Source: Flavobacteriaceae bacterium Ga0077528 (GTDB taxonomy: Bacteria > Bacteroidota > Bacteroidia > Flavobacteriales > Flavobacteriaceae). Taken from it: a stretch of DNA of 64,000 nt. Shown piece after piece: positions 1-8,226 of the stretch. A model generated the notes under the pieces. It saw only the letters and a program-made list of their open reading frames with translations, did not search any database and was not told the DNA's origin. The position numbers were made by a program, and so were the translations under genes. The DNA is taken from contig LNDX01000012.1 of NCBI GenBank assembly GCA_001464475.1, positions 39,556 to 103,555 of the forward strand, read 5' to 3'. The number at the start of each line of letters is the position of its first letter. The stretch's first letter is position 1.

Positions 1-889
1 CACCGCATGCTTCGATGGTGTCTAGGCTTGAATGAAGAATTGTAATGTGTTCTTCTAATTGTGCGATTTGCTTTTTTGTTAAAGCATTGTAAGCTGAAGA
101 ACTCATGATTAAGTATCTTCTTTCGTCTGCGCCTTGCAATTCTAACATGTTTCCTGCGAAATTGTTCATTTGGTCTTCGGTAATTAGAATAATTTCTTTT
201 TCGTCAGAACGAAGACTATCTAAAACCATTTTACGTTCTTTTTTATCATCGATACAATCAGCACAAATTACGGCAAATGTATCTCCAATGCACATCATTA
301 CGTTGGTATGATAAATTAGCTTTCTTTCGCCATTAACAGTTTGAAATGCTTCAAATATGATTGGATTCAAATCAAAATCTTCGCAAAATTCTATGAATAA
401 TTCTTCATCTGCTCTTGGAGAAAGAGCGCAATAGGCTTTTCCGTTTTCTCTATCAAGAACAATACTTCCTGTTCCTTCTAGGTAAAAACCATCTTCTTCT
501 GCAGAAGTGTAATCCATAATTCCGTCGTTGATTTCGTAACCTTTGGCTTCAAGAATATCGAGAATATCTTCACGTCTTTCAGCACGACGGTTTTCGGCAA
601 ACATTGGATACAAAACCACATCACCATTTTCGTGAAAAGAAATCCAATTGTTTGGAAAAATACTGTCTGGCGTATCTGGATCTAAAGTATCGTCAACAAC
701 CGTAACATCGATTCCGACCATTCTTAATTTGTTTACGAAAGTATCAAACTCTTGTTGCGCTTTTTCGTTGACATTCGCTGGAGTTAATCCGTCAAGGACT
801 TTTTGATAATAATTGTTTACCGCCGTTTGTTCGTTCATTCTAAACGCTACCGGACGAATCATCAGAATTGAGTTTGTAGTTTGATTCAT
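1..889 (-). CDS. ctlX: Citrulline utilization hydrolase CtlX family (partial, 3' end beyond window)
   Basis: Guanidine-modifying enzyme superfamily (arginine deiminase/amidinotransferase fold). About 296 codons are visible from the ATG at 887-889; the family is usually a little over 300 residues, so only a short C-terminal piece is missing past position 1. Visible motifs are SIFPNNWISFH (about 76-86), YLEGTGSIVLDR (about 136-147), YHTNVMM (about 193-199) and the terminal IEAC stretch carrying the expected nucleophilic Cys near residue 295. It lies 75 nt downstream of a second enzyme of the same superfamily, so the two probably act in arginine/citrulline turnover. Family assignment is from remembered motifs; substrate is inference. 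Confidence 0.85.
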   Translation of the reverse strand, partial: MNQTTNSILMIRPVAFRMNEQTAVNNYYQKVLDGLTPANVNEKAQQEFDTFVNKLRMVGIDVTVVDDTLDPDTPDSIFPNNWISFHENGDVVLYPMFAENRRAERREDILDILEAKGYEINDGIMDYTSAEEDGFYLEGTGSIVLDRENGKAYCALSPRADEELFIEFCEDFDLNPIIFEAFQTVNGERKLIYHTNVMMCIGDTFAVICADCIDDKKERKMVLDSLRSDEKEIILITEDQMNNFAGNMLELQGADERRYLIMSSSAYNALTKKQIAQLEEHITILHSSLDTIEACG

Positions 890-899
890 TTTTTTGTTT

Positions 900-960
900 G
901 TTTAAAGTTTCAGGTTTCAGGTTTCAGGTTTTACAACTTGAAACATTAAACTTGAAACAA
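900..960. repeat. Intergenic word repeat (TTTCAGG x3 with inverted GAAAC copies)
   Basis: Three head-to-tail copies of TTTCAGG at about 908-928 are followed by two CTTGAAAC words (937-944 and 951-958) partly complementary to them. It fills the gap between the DDAH-like gene and ctlX, both on the minus strand. It is one of several such word repeats in this window, each with a different word. Function unknown. Confidence 0.6.
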
Positions 961-964
961 ATTT

Positions 965-1879
965 TTAATCTCTTATCAAAGGTAATGTCGAACATCTTAA
1001 TAGTCCTTCTTGTTTTGCTATTTCTGCGTATGGAATTTCTTCCACTGTAAAACCTTGTTCTCTTAGCCAATTGTTCAATCTTGTGAAGTTTTTCTCCGAA
1101 ACTACTACATCTGGTGCAATTGAAAACACATTGGAATTCATATGATACATTTCATCGCGCGTGATGTGAAAAAGGTTTTCTTTCCCGAATAATTTTACTA
1201 AGTAAACGTAATCTGCTTCTTCACGGAAACCACTTTTATAGATGATTCCTTTATTGGTTCCCACTGGCTGAAAGCAGCAATCAAGGTGTAATGCATTATC
1301 GCGCGCTTCTAATTTAGATTTCACTAAATCAAATTCTTTTACAATTTTGTTTGGAAATAAATCTTTAATGTATTGAACTCCTTGCATATTAGTTCGAGCT
1401 GTAATGTAATCTTTATAATCAGAACCTTTATAAGTTCCTATAAAAATATAATCATTCCAAAGCATTACATCGCCACCTTCAATATGAACATCCTCTGGCG
1501 GACGAACGACTTTAGCAGGATTAATTTGGTCAATTACATATTGAATTGCATCCAATTCACGATTTCTATCAGGTAAAATATTGGCTTTTATAAAAACATC
1601 ATCGATTACAAAACCAATATCTCTGGTGAAAATTTGATTGTAATTTTCAATCATTTCTGGACGAAAAACTTTCACATCATATTTTTGAAATACTTTATTG
1701 AAGGCTTCCATTTCTTTAACCATATCTTCTTCCACTGGATATGTACCTGCGAGAATGTGTTCTAATGATTTTGGATCGTAGGCTTCTTCTGCTGTTGGAG
1801 TTGGTCCGTTATTTACTGCAGAACCTAATACAACGGCTCTTAATCTTGAAGTTTCGTTTTTTACATTTAATTGTAACAT
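965..1879 (-). CDS. Dimethylarginine dimethylaminohydrolase/amidinotransferase family protein
   Basis: Arginine deiminase superfamily enzyme of about 304 residues. Motifs in order: an N-terminal RAVVLG strand, FTRDIGFV, the substrate-channel motif HIEGGDV, LHLDCCF with the catalytic His, and a C-terminal LLRCSTLPL with the likely nucleophilic Cys. An in-frame ATG also exists at 1897, six codons upstream, but a TATATTTG promoter-like site at 1903-1910 would leave almost no leader for it, so the ATG at 1879 is preferred. Upstream is the terminator of a T9SS gene; downstream is ctlX in the same direction. Exact substrate (arginine, methylarginine or another guanidine) cannot be read from sequence. 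Confidence 0.8.
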   Translation of the reverse strand: MLQLNVKNETSRLRAVVLGSAVNNGPTPTAEEAYDPKSLEHILAGTYPVEEDMVKEMEAFNKVFQKYDVKVFRPEMIENYNQIFTRDIGFVIDDVFIKANILPDRNRELDAIQYVIDQINPAKVVRPPEDVHIEGGDVMLWNDYIFIGTYKGSDYKDYITARTNMQGVQYIKDLFPNKIVKEFDLVKSKLEARDNALHLDCCFQPVGTNKGIIYKSGFREEADYVYLVKLFGKENLFHITRDEMYHMNSNVFSIAPDVVVSEKNFTRLNNWLREQGFTVEEIPYAEIAKQEGLLRCSTLPLIRD

Positions 1880-1902
1880 ATAATTTGCTTTTGGCATTTG
1901 TA

Positions 1903-1910
1903 CAAATATA
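1903..1910 (-). promoter_or_regulatory. Bacteroidota-type -7 element before the DDAH-like gene
   Basis: On the minus strand this reads TATATTTG, matching TAnnTTTG. It follows directly after the terminator of the upstream gene, so a fresh promoter is expected here. Its closeness to the first in-frame ATG argues for the second ATG as start. Confidence 0.5.
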
Positions 1911-1940
1911 AAAAAGCTCCGTTGATTAACGAAGCTTTTG
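1908..1940 (-). terminator. Intrinsic terminator of the T9SS gene pair
   Basis: A 10-bp stem (1914-1923 with 1928-1937, one G-U pair) with a four-base loop, ending in a T-run on the minus strand. It lies 18 nt after the stop of the 1958-3919 gene. Confidence 0.8.
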
Positions 1941-1957
1941 TTTATAAGTATTTACTT

Positions 1958-3919
1958 TTAATTTTTAATTAACTTTTCTGTATGTACTTGTCCATCATCT
2001 GAAATTACATTAACAATATAGATGCCTGTTGGATATTTACTGACGTCAACTTGTGTTCTGTTTATTGTTTCCACTTGTTTTTCATAAACTATTTTTCCAT
2101 CTATTGTTGCAATACTTAGTTTATTGAAATTACCGTCATTCATAACAACTTCAATGAAATTACTTGATGGATTTGGAATAATAGAAAATCCGTTTACCAA
2201 TTTTATTAAATTAATATTTTCTTCTGGGATTTCTTGATAAACAGATTGTTCCTCACCTGGTCTGTATACAAAAGTGCTAGAACATCCTTCAGGATAAGCT
2301 GCAAATTGAGAGCCTAATACTGCTTCGAAACCAGGATTTAATTCCACATAATTTTCAGCATGATAAACAACACCATTTCCTTGAACATTATCACCGACAG
2401 AAATAATATTGGATGCTTTAATCCAATCGGATCGTTCACGTTTCTTTATTGCTGGAATAGCTAAGTTGTTACTATCATCCGTTGGCGATGTTAAAGTTAG
2501 CGTTGGAATACAACAATCAATAAAAGTTACATCTGGTCCAACATTAGCAGAATTATCTGATATTTCATATAAAAATGTTCCAGCTGTACAATTAACATTA
2601 AAGTCGGCATTTACCTGAAATTCGAAATTTCCGGATGGATTAGTTCCAAAAACACTTGGTAAGAAACTAAAACAAAAAGTATTTGCTGTAAGTTGCGAAG
2701 GTGTGTTTAAAGTAGCAATTACTACTCCACCTTGGGTTATTTGCATTGAAATGGTATTTAAAACTGCATTTGCTGGAGCTGCATAAGTACCGCAAACTTC
2801 TATTGGAATTGTACTTGTTGGACTTGGACAATTAATATTAGTTGGATTAGTATTTATTGCGCCTAATTGAGGTGAAGCACATGTAAATCCGCAAATGTTG
2901 TCTATATAAACTGTTCCGAAGTGTGCCGATGGTTGACAATCACTTACAGAAAACTCAATTGTTCCTGGTTGATTTAAAATATCACCAACATTTAATCTTG
3001 CGCAAATCCAACCTGTATATAGTACTCTTCTATCAGAATTTACATTTATCGTTGAAAACAAACAATTATTTGGATTTGCAATTATACAAAACTCATCAAC
3101 TACGTTTCCATATTGATCTAAAACTCTTGCTCTAAAATAAGGCTGAATATCTTGTGCATGCCCAGGTTTATTATCCATAACCAACGAAAAATTGAAATCA
3201 ATTGTAGTTTGGTTTATCACAGGAAAATATCTAGAAACAGTAGTTAAATCTGACGAACCCATTCCGCCAGTATTATTTAATTTTATTGCTTTTGTTCCGC
3301 CATTGGTGTTTAAAGTTGGAACATTTACACCAAAACTAGCCAGAACAGGATCAAATTGCTGATAACCTGAAGCAGCACTATTAATAACTGTTGCTCTTGA
3401 ATTAAAATTGTTTGTCGTTGGAGCTAACACATTAGTTGTAGTTAAAACTGTTGGTGTCGCACATGATTGGAAAAAAGAAGTTCCAGACCCTGGTTGTGGA
3501 TGCAAATCTGCCCAGAAAGTGTATCCTGCAGTTCCATCTTCAAAATCACCATTAACACAATTTTGAGCCACAGACGCAGGAAGTTCAATTGCTTTGTAAT
3601 CAGCTACTGCTTCACGATTTCTTGAAAAAAATAATTTTCTTAACTCATATCGTTTTGCGTCTATTAGAGCTTTTTCCAATTGTATATCTGTAAAATCTTC
3701 TTCCTCTCTAAGATGTTTAATCACCTCATCTGTAACCTCAACGGCTAACTTATACTTATTGAAATTATCCGAAATAAATCGTTCAACTTCTTTCTCTGTT
3801 TTTTCTGTTCTTGATACTCTTTTATTTTCTGCCTCAAGATATTCGTTTACTTGAGCAACCAATGAATTGGAATTAAAAAACAACAGAGCAATTAAAACTA
3901 TTTTAAATATTTTAATCAT
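1958..3919 (-). CDS. T9SS type A sorting domain protein with 3-coathanger-stack-like segment
   Basis: Secreted protein of 653 residues. It has an N-terminal signal peptide (FKIVLIALLFFN, ending near VAQ at about 23), a helical charged stretch at about 25-110, a long low-homology beta-rich centre with paired cysteines, a segment near 505-545 (GVVYHAENYVELNPGFEA) resembling the 3-coathanger stack domain, and a C-terminal sorting domain (about 578-653) with IIPNPSS and GIYIVNV motifs. These features predict export by Sec, then the type IX system, to the cell surface. It starts 6 nt after the adhesin-like gene, so the two are probably co-transcribed and may act together. The specific role is unknown. 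Confidence 0.8.
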   Translation of the reverse strand: MIKIFKIVLIALLFFNSNSLVAQVNEYLEAENKRVSRTEKTEKEVERFISDNFNKYKLAVEVTDEVIKHLREEEDFTDIQLEKALIDAKRYELRKLFFSRNREAVADYKAIELPASVAQNCVNGDFEDGTAGYTFWADLHPQPGSGTSFFQSCATPTVLTTTNVLAPTTNNFNSRATVINSAASGYQQFDPVLASFGVNVPTLNTNGGTKAIKLNNTGGMGSSDLTTVSRYFPVINQTTIDFNFSLVMDNKPGHAQDIQPYFRARVLDQYGNVVDEFCIIANPNNCLFSTINVNSDRRVLYTGWICARLNVGDILNQPGTIEFSVSDCQPSAHFGTVYIDNICGFTCASPQLGAINTNPTNINCPSPTSTIPIEVCGTYAAPANAVLNTISMQITQGGVVIATLNTPSQLTANTFCFSFLPSVFGTNPSGNFEFQVNADFNVNCTAGTFLYEISDNSANVGPDVTFIDCCIPTLTLTSPTDDSNNLAIPAIKKRERSDWIKASNIISVGDNVQGNGVVYHAENYVELNPGFEAVLGSQFAAYPEGCSSTFVYRPGEEQSVYQEIPEENINLIKLVNGFSIIPNPSSNFIEVVMNDGNFNKLSIATIDGKIVYEKQVETINRTQVDVSKYPTGIYIVNVISDDGQVHTEKLIKN

Positions 3920-3925
3920 AACTCA

Positions 3926-6532
3926 TTATTTTTTTTGAATTAATTCTTTCATTTGATTTTTTAATTCCTCAATCTCTTTATTCTGATTTTCTATAGCTTT
4001 ACTTTGGTTTTCTAAAGTTTTATTTTGCTCGATTATATATAATGTTAATTCTTCAATTTTCTCCATTTGTTTTGCTTGCATAGCAGATAAATCTAAGCCA
4101 TTTTTAGCCAAATCCTCTGCAGAATCAACACCTGGTAAATGATTGTTATTATTTATAAATACTTCTACTTGTTTTAATGGCATCAATTTATAATCATCTG
4201 CAAATACATAATCTGCCCAATTATTAGTACTTCTTAAGGCTACTTTTACTTTTTCTGTTAGAATTCCTCCTTCTACAAATAATTTATAGTTTCCTGTGTT
4301 GTTTGGATAAACCCAACTAGAACCGATATACATTTTACCATGATTTGGACTTGTTGCAGTATTGAACCAAATATTTCTATCGTTCATATTTACAACTCTA
4401 TTGTTGTTAGTCGTAGTTGATTGATTGATAACACCATTATTTCCGTAAAGACTTGTATCTATTGAGCTTACTTGATATGGTGTAGCCGGCATACCATTAC
4501 CAGTTATAGTAACATTACTTCCTGGTATTATTGTAGTTGTTGGTAAGTTAATTGTATTTCCATTAGAAATTGTCAATGTATTTCCAACTAATGAAAGTGA
4601 TTGTGCGTCTGTATCAGTATCAGTAAATGTTGGTAAAGTAATTGTATTTCCGTTTGAAATTGACAATGTATTACCATTAATTGTAAGTGATTGCGCATCT
4701 GTATAAGTTGGAAGAACTACTGTATTACCATTAGAAATTGATAAATTATTTCCAACTAAAGAAAGTGATTGAGCGTCTGTATCAGTATCAGTAAAAGTTG
4801 GTAAAGTAATTGTATTTCCGTTTGAAATTGACAATGTATTTCCAGCAATTGTAAGTGATTGTGCATCGGTGTAAGTTGGAAGAACTACTGTATTACCATT
4901 AGAAATTGATAAATTATTTCCAACCAAAGAAAGTGATTGAGCATCAGTATCTGTAAAAGTTGGTAGTGTAAATGAACCTCCACCATTAGATAATGTTACA
5001 ATATTTCCAGATTGAGTTAAAGTTTGCAATTCATTTGTTGTGCTTCCATCAACTTCATTGAATGTAGGTATAGGAATTGTTACAGGATTACTTGCAATTC
5101 CGTTTACAGAGGTAATTAACTGATTATTTGCATTAAAAACATTTGAAATTGAATTTACTATAGTTGCATTAGACGAAATACCATTAACATCACTAGTCAT
5201 CGTATTTGCTTGAGATGTTAATTCATTTGTAGCAACTAGATTAGGCATATATTGTAGTACAACATCACCATTACTATCAACACTTAAAAATTTATTTGTT
5301 GAACCAATAGTTGATGGGTTAAAAGCACTTGTTAAATTTGTAAAACGAAGTCCAGAAGTATTAGGAGCTTCACTTTTTACTTCTAAAGTATTTTTAGGAA
5401 TTGTTGTGTTGATACCAATTTGTCCTAATTTAGTAGTAAGATTATCAGAACTACTCAATCTATTCATATTGTAACCAAAAATTACATTACCAATATTAAG
5501 AATATTATCACTTAATGGATTTACTTGAAAACCAGGATTAATATTTGAATTATTTCCCAATAGTATATTCCCATTTCCTGTTTTTCCACCTGCATTTTCA
5601 CCAATAGCAATATTCTTAGAACCTGTATTAACTCCTGAACTATTTCCTAAAAATAGATTATTAGAACCTTGAGTAGTTGAATAACCTGATCGAGCTCCTA
5701 TAAAAATATTACTTGAGCCTGATCTCAAAAAATGACCAGTGTAAAATCCTAAATATAGATTTTTTTCTCCTGTTTGTAATAAAGAGCCTGCGGCTACTCC
5801 TAAAAACATGTTGTTATCACCAGTAGAAGAACTACCTGCAGAGCTTCCAATACCAATATTATTATCACCTGAAACATTACCATTTAATGACCATCTGCCA
5901 AGAGCGATATTACTGTTTCCGCTTTCATTTAATTCGAGTGAAGCATTACTCAAACCAATATTATCACTTCCTAATATATTATTTTTTAAAGCTCTATATC
6001 CTAAAGCCGTATTTGAATTGCCTATTGTATTAAATTTACCAGATTCAGCACCAATAAATGTATTTCCGAACCCTGTAGTGTTATAAGTTCCTGTTCCCGT
6101 TCCAACAAAAGTATTTACAGAACCAGAAATATTTGACATTCCTGAATTTTCTCCTATAGAAATATTATAAAAATTTAAAGAATGATTGGAATCACTTCCA
6201 GCTCTTTTCCCTATGTTGATATTAGCATTCCCTCCATTTCCTGCATAAAAACCATAGGACGTATTTAGTGTGCCTATTTTTCCACTAAAAATATTATTTC
6301 TCCTAAACACCAAATCTTGATTATCGGTAGTCCCAATAAAATTGACATTAGATGAAGTTCCAGAATTTCCATTTACATTCCAAAATGGTCTTACAGCTAG
6401 TAAATTAGAATTAGCACTCAAATTCCTATTAAGAACATCTGTTTTTGAAATAGAATCTGATTGTGCGTGTAAAGTATTAATAAGTCCAAAAAAAGCTGTT
6501 AATACAAATAAATAGTAGTTTTTTTTCTTCAT
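3926..6532 (-). CDS. Large repetitive YadA-head/tail-fibre-like surface protein
   Basis: An 868-residue protein with a signal peptide (YYLFVLTAFFGLINTLHAQ). Residues about 80-330 are tandem repeats of roughly 16 residues with SGNSNIALG or GDNNIGIG patterns, as in trimeric YadA-like head or fibre repeats. Residues about 515-680 are nearly identical repeats built on TDAQSLSLVGNNLSISNG. The C-terminus (about 760-868) has a conserved tail of the type seen at the end of flavobacterial fibre proteins (LPGVDSAEDLAKNGLDLS), then a coiled coil rich in Glu, Lys, Gln and Asn. No T9SS sorting domain is visible. Likely an extracellular adhesin or fibre; the trimeric state is inference. Confidence 0.7.
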   Translation of the reverse strand: MKKKNYYLFVLTAFFGLINTLHAQSDSISKTDVLNRNLSANSNLLAVRPFWNVNGNSGTSSNVNFIGTTDNQDLVFRRNNIFSGKIGTLNTSYGFYAGNGGNANINIGKRAGSDSNHSLNFYNISIGENSGMSNISGSVNTFVGTGTGTYNTTGFGNTFIGAESGKFNTIGNSNTALGYRALKNNILGSDNIGLSNASLELNESGNSNIALGRWSLNGNVSGDNNIGIGSSAGSSSTGDNNMFLGVAAGSLLQTGEKNLYLGFYTGHFLRSGSSNIFIGARSGYSTTQGSNNLFLGNSSGVNTGSKNIAIGENAGGKTGNGNILLGNNSNINPGFQVNPLSDNILNIGNVIFGYNMNRLSSSDNLTTKLGQIGINTTIPKNTLEVKSEAPNTSGLRFTNLTSAFNPSTIGSTNKFLSVDSNGDVVLQYMPNLVATNELTSQANTMTSDVNGISSNATIVNSISNVFNANNQLITSVNGIASNPVTIPIPTFNEVDGSTTNELQTLTQSGNIVTLSNGGGSFTLPTFTDTDAQSLSLVGNNLSISNGNTVVLPTYTDAQSLTIAGNTLSISNGNTITLPTFTDTDTDAQSLSLVGNNLSISNGNTVVLPTYTDAQSLTINGNTLSISNGNTITLPTFTDTDTDAQSLSLVGNTLTISNGNTINLPTTTIIPGSNVTITGNGMPATPYQVSSIDTSLYGNNGVINQSTTTNNNRVVNMNDRNIWFNTATSPNHGKMYIGSSWVYPNNTGNYKLFVEGGILTEKVKVALRSTNNWADYVFADDYKLMPLKQVEVFINNNNHLPGVDSAEDLAKNGLDLSAMQAKQMEKIEELTLYIIEQNKTLENQSKAIENQNKEIEELKNQMKELIQKK
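4540..4970 (-). repeat. Tandem 168-bp coding repeats in the surface-protein gene
   Basis: DNA coding for alternating 26- and 30-residue units, each containing TDAQSL and ISNGNT. A 56-residue (168-bp) composite recurs with only scattered substitutions. Such near-identity makes copy-number change by slippage or recombination, and assembly collapse, both plausible. Confidence 0.75.
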
Positions 6533-6598
6533 AGCGTAGGTTTTAGTTTATTAATAATCTGTTTTGGGGAAAACAATTATGATTTCTTATTGTTATTT

Positions 6599-6606
6599 CA
6601 AAAATA
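6599..6606 (-). promoter_or_regulatory. Putative -7 element for the surface-protein operon
   Basis: Minus strand TATTTTTG, matching TAnnTTTG, about 67 nt before the start codon of the 868-residue protein. Supported only by the short consensus. Confidence 0.35.
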
Positions 6607-6719
6607 AGTATTAATTATTCAAAAATATCGCTTATATACCTATATATTCGATTAAATACATCTTTTTAAATAAACATAATATAAATATCCTACAAATTAT
6701 ACAAACAAAAAAGCATAAA

Positions 6720-6753
6720 AAAAAACCCCTTAAATAATTAAGGAGTTTTTTTT
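6720..6753 (-). terminator. Intrinsic terminator of gltA
   Basis: A 9-bp stem (6725-6733 with 6738-6746, one G-U pair), four-base loop, followed by a T-run on the minus strand, just after the gltA stop codon. Confidence 0.85.
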
Positions 6754-6765
6754 ATAGATAGAAAC

Positions 6766-8049
6766 TTATCTTTTATCCATTGCTACAAAATCTCTTAGTG
6801 GATGACCAGTGTAAACTTGTCTTGGTCTTCCTATAGGTTCTTTGTTAACTCTCATTTCTTTCCATTGTGCAATCCATCCAGGTAAACGACCTATTGCGAA
6901 AAGTACAGTAAACATATCCGTTGGAATTCCTAATGCACGGTAAATGATACCAGAATAGAAATCTACGTTTGGATATAATTTTCTTGATACAAAATACTCA
7001 TCAACTAAAGCAGACTCCTCAAGTTTTTTTGCAATTTGTAGAATTGGATCATTAACTCCTAGTGTAGATAAAACTTCATCCGCAGCTTTTTTAATGATTT
7101 TTGCTCTAGGATCAAAGTTTTTGTATACTCTATGACCAAATCCCATTAAGCGGAATGGATCATCTTTATCTTTTGCTTTTGCTAAATATTTGTCTGCATC
7201 ACCTCCATCTTTTTGGATTTCTTCAAGCATTTCCAAAACTGCTTGGTTTGCACCACCATGTAATGGACCCCAAAGTGCAGAAACTCCTGCAGAAATCGAT
7301 GCAAATAAACCTGCGTGAGAAGAACCAACAATTCTTACCGTTGATGTAGAACAATTTTGCTCATGATCAGCATGAAGAATAAACAATTTATCTAAAGCAT
7401 CAATTACAACTTGATTTTGTGTATAAGGACCTGTTGGTAACTCAAACATTAAATGCATGAAATTTTCAACATAACCTTTAGTATTATCATAGTAATTTAA
7501 AGGATAACCCATCATCTTTCTGTAAGTCCAAGTAGCAATAACTAAAAATTTAGCCATTGTTTTACATACAGCTTCATACATTTCTTTTTCATTCTCTACA
7601 TTAACCACTTTAGGATTAAAAGCTGTTAAAGCAGAAGTTAATGAAGATAGAACTCCCATTGGATGAGCTGTTTTTGGGAAACCATCAATGATATTTTTCA
7701 TTTCTTCGTTTACCAAAGTATACTTACGAATATCATTTTCAAATTGAGTTAGTTGCTCTTTTGTTGGTAACTCTCCGAAAATCACTAAATAAGAAACCTC
7801 AAGAAAATCAGCTTTTTCAGCTAAATCTTCAATAGCATAACCTCTGTAGCGTAAAATCCCTTCTTCTCCATCAAGGAAAGTAATATCACTTTTACAAGAA
7901 CCTGAATTTTTATAACCTGGATCTAAAGTGATAGCGCCAGTCAAGGCACGTAGTTTTTCAATATCGATAGCTGGTTCGTTTTCGCTTCCAACAATTACTG
8001 GAAACTCATACTTTTGGCCATCATATTCTAATATTGCTGTTTTTGACAT
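6766..8049 (-). CDS. gltA: Citrate synthase
   Basis: Condenses acetyl-CoA and oxaloacetate to citrate, the first step of the TCA cycle; cytoplasmic. The 427-residue product starts at MSKTAILEYDG, although the frame stays open 14 codons further upstream. Active-site motifs are present: PLHGGANQAVLEML and GFGHRVYKNFDPRA with the two catalytic histidines, and PNVDFYSG with the catalytic Asp. The N-terminal region with DPGYKNSGSCKS is typical of the larger type II, hexameric, Gram-negative form. It stands alone between a terminator and a separate upstream terminator, so it is probably monocistronic. Confidence 0.97.
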   Translation of the reverse strand: MSKTAILEYDGQKYEFPVIVGSENEPAIDIEKLRALTGAITLDPGYKNSGSCKSDITFLDGEEGILRYRGYAIEDLAEKADFLEVSYLVIFGELPTKEQLTQFENDIRKYTLVNEEMKNIIDGFPKTAHPMGVLSSLTSALTAFNPKVVNVENEKEMYEAVCKTMAKFLVIATWTYRKMMGYPLNYYDNTKGYVENFMHLMFELPTGPYTQNQVVIDALDKLFILHADHEQNCSTSTVRIVGSSHAGLFASISAGVSALWGPLHGGANQAVLEMLEEIQKDGGDADKYLAKAKDKDDPFRLMGFGHRVYKNFDPRAKIIKKAADEVLSTLGVNDPILQIAKKLEESALVDEYFVSRKLYPNVDFYSGIIYRALGIPTDMFTVLFAIGRLPGWIAQWKEMRVNKEPIGRPRQVYTGHPLRDFVAMDKR

Positions 8050-8088
8050 AATATGTGTGGAAATTAATCGTGATAATTTATAATTTAA

Positions 8089-8096
8089 CAAAATTA
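8089..8096 (-). promoter_or_regulatory. Putative gltA -7 element
   Basis: Minus strand TAATTTTG (TAnnTTTG), 39 nt before the gltA start codon. A TTTG lies further upstream at 8121-8124, slightly too far for an ideal -33 element. Confidence 0.4.
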
Positions 8097-8184
8097 TGGA
8101 ATTCTAAATGAATTAAAAAACAAATACGTTAACGTTTTCGTTAATTTTAATATAAAAATTGCAAGGTTAGTATAGTTGAATACA

Positions 8185-8206
8185 AAAGTGCGCCTAAGCA
8201 CGCTTT
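8185..8206 (-). terminator. Probable terminator of the LRR/T9SS gene
   Basis: GTGC-N6-GCAC stem-loop extendable with imperfect pairing of the flanking AAAGC/ACTTT bases, followed by a short T-run on the minus strand. Weaker than other terminators in this window. Confidence 0.5.
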
Positions 8207-8226
8207 AATTAACTAAATAACTTAAC

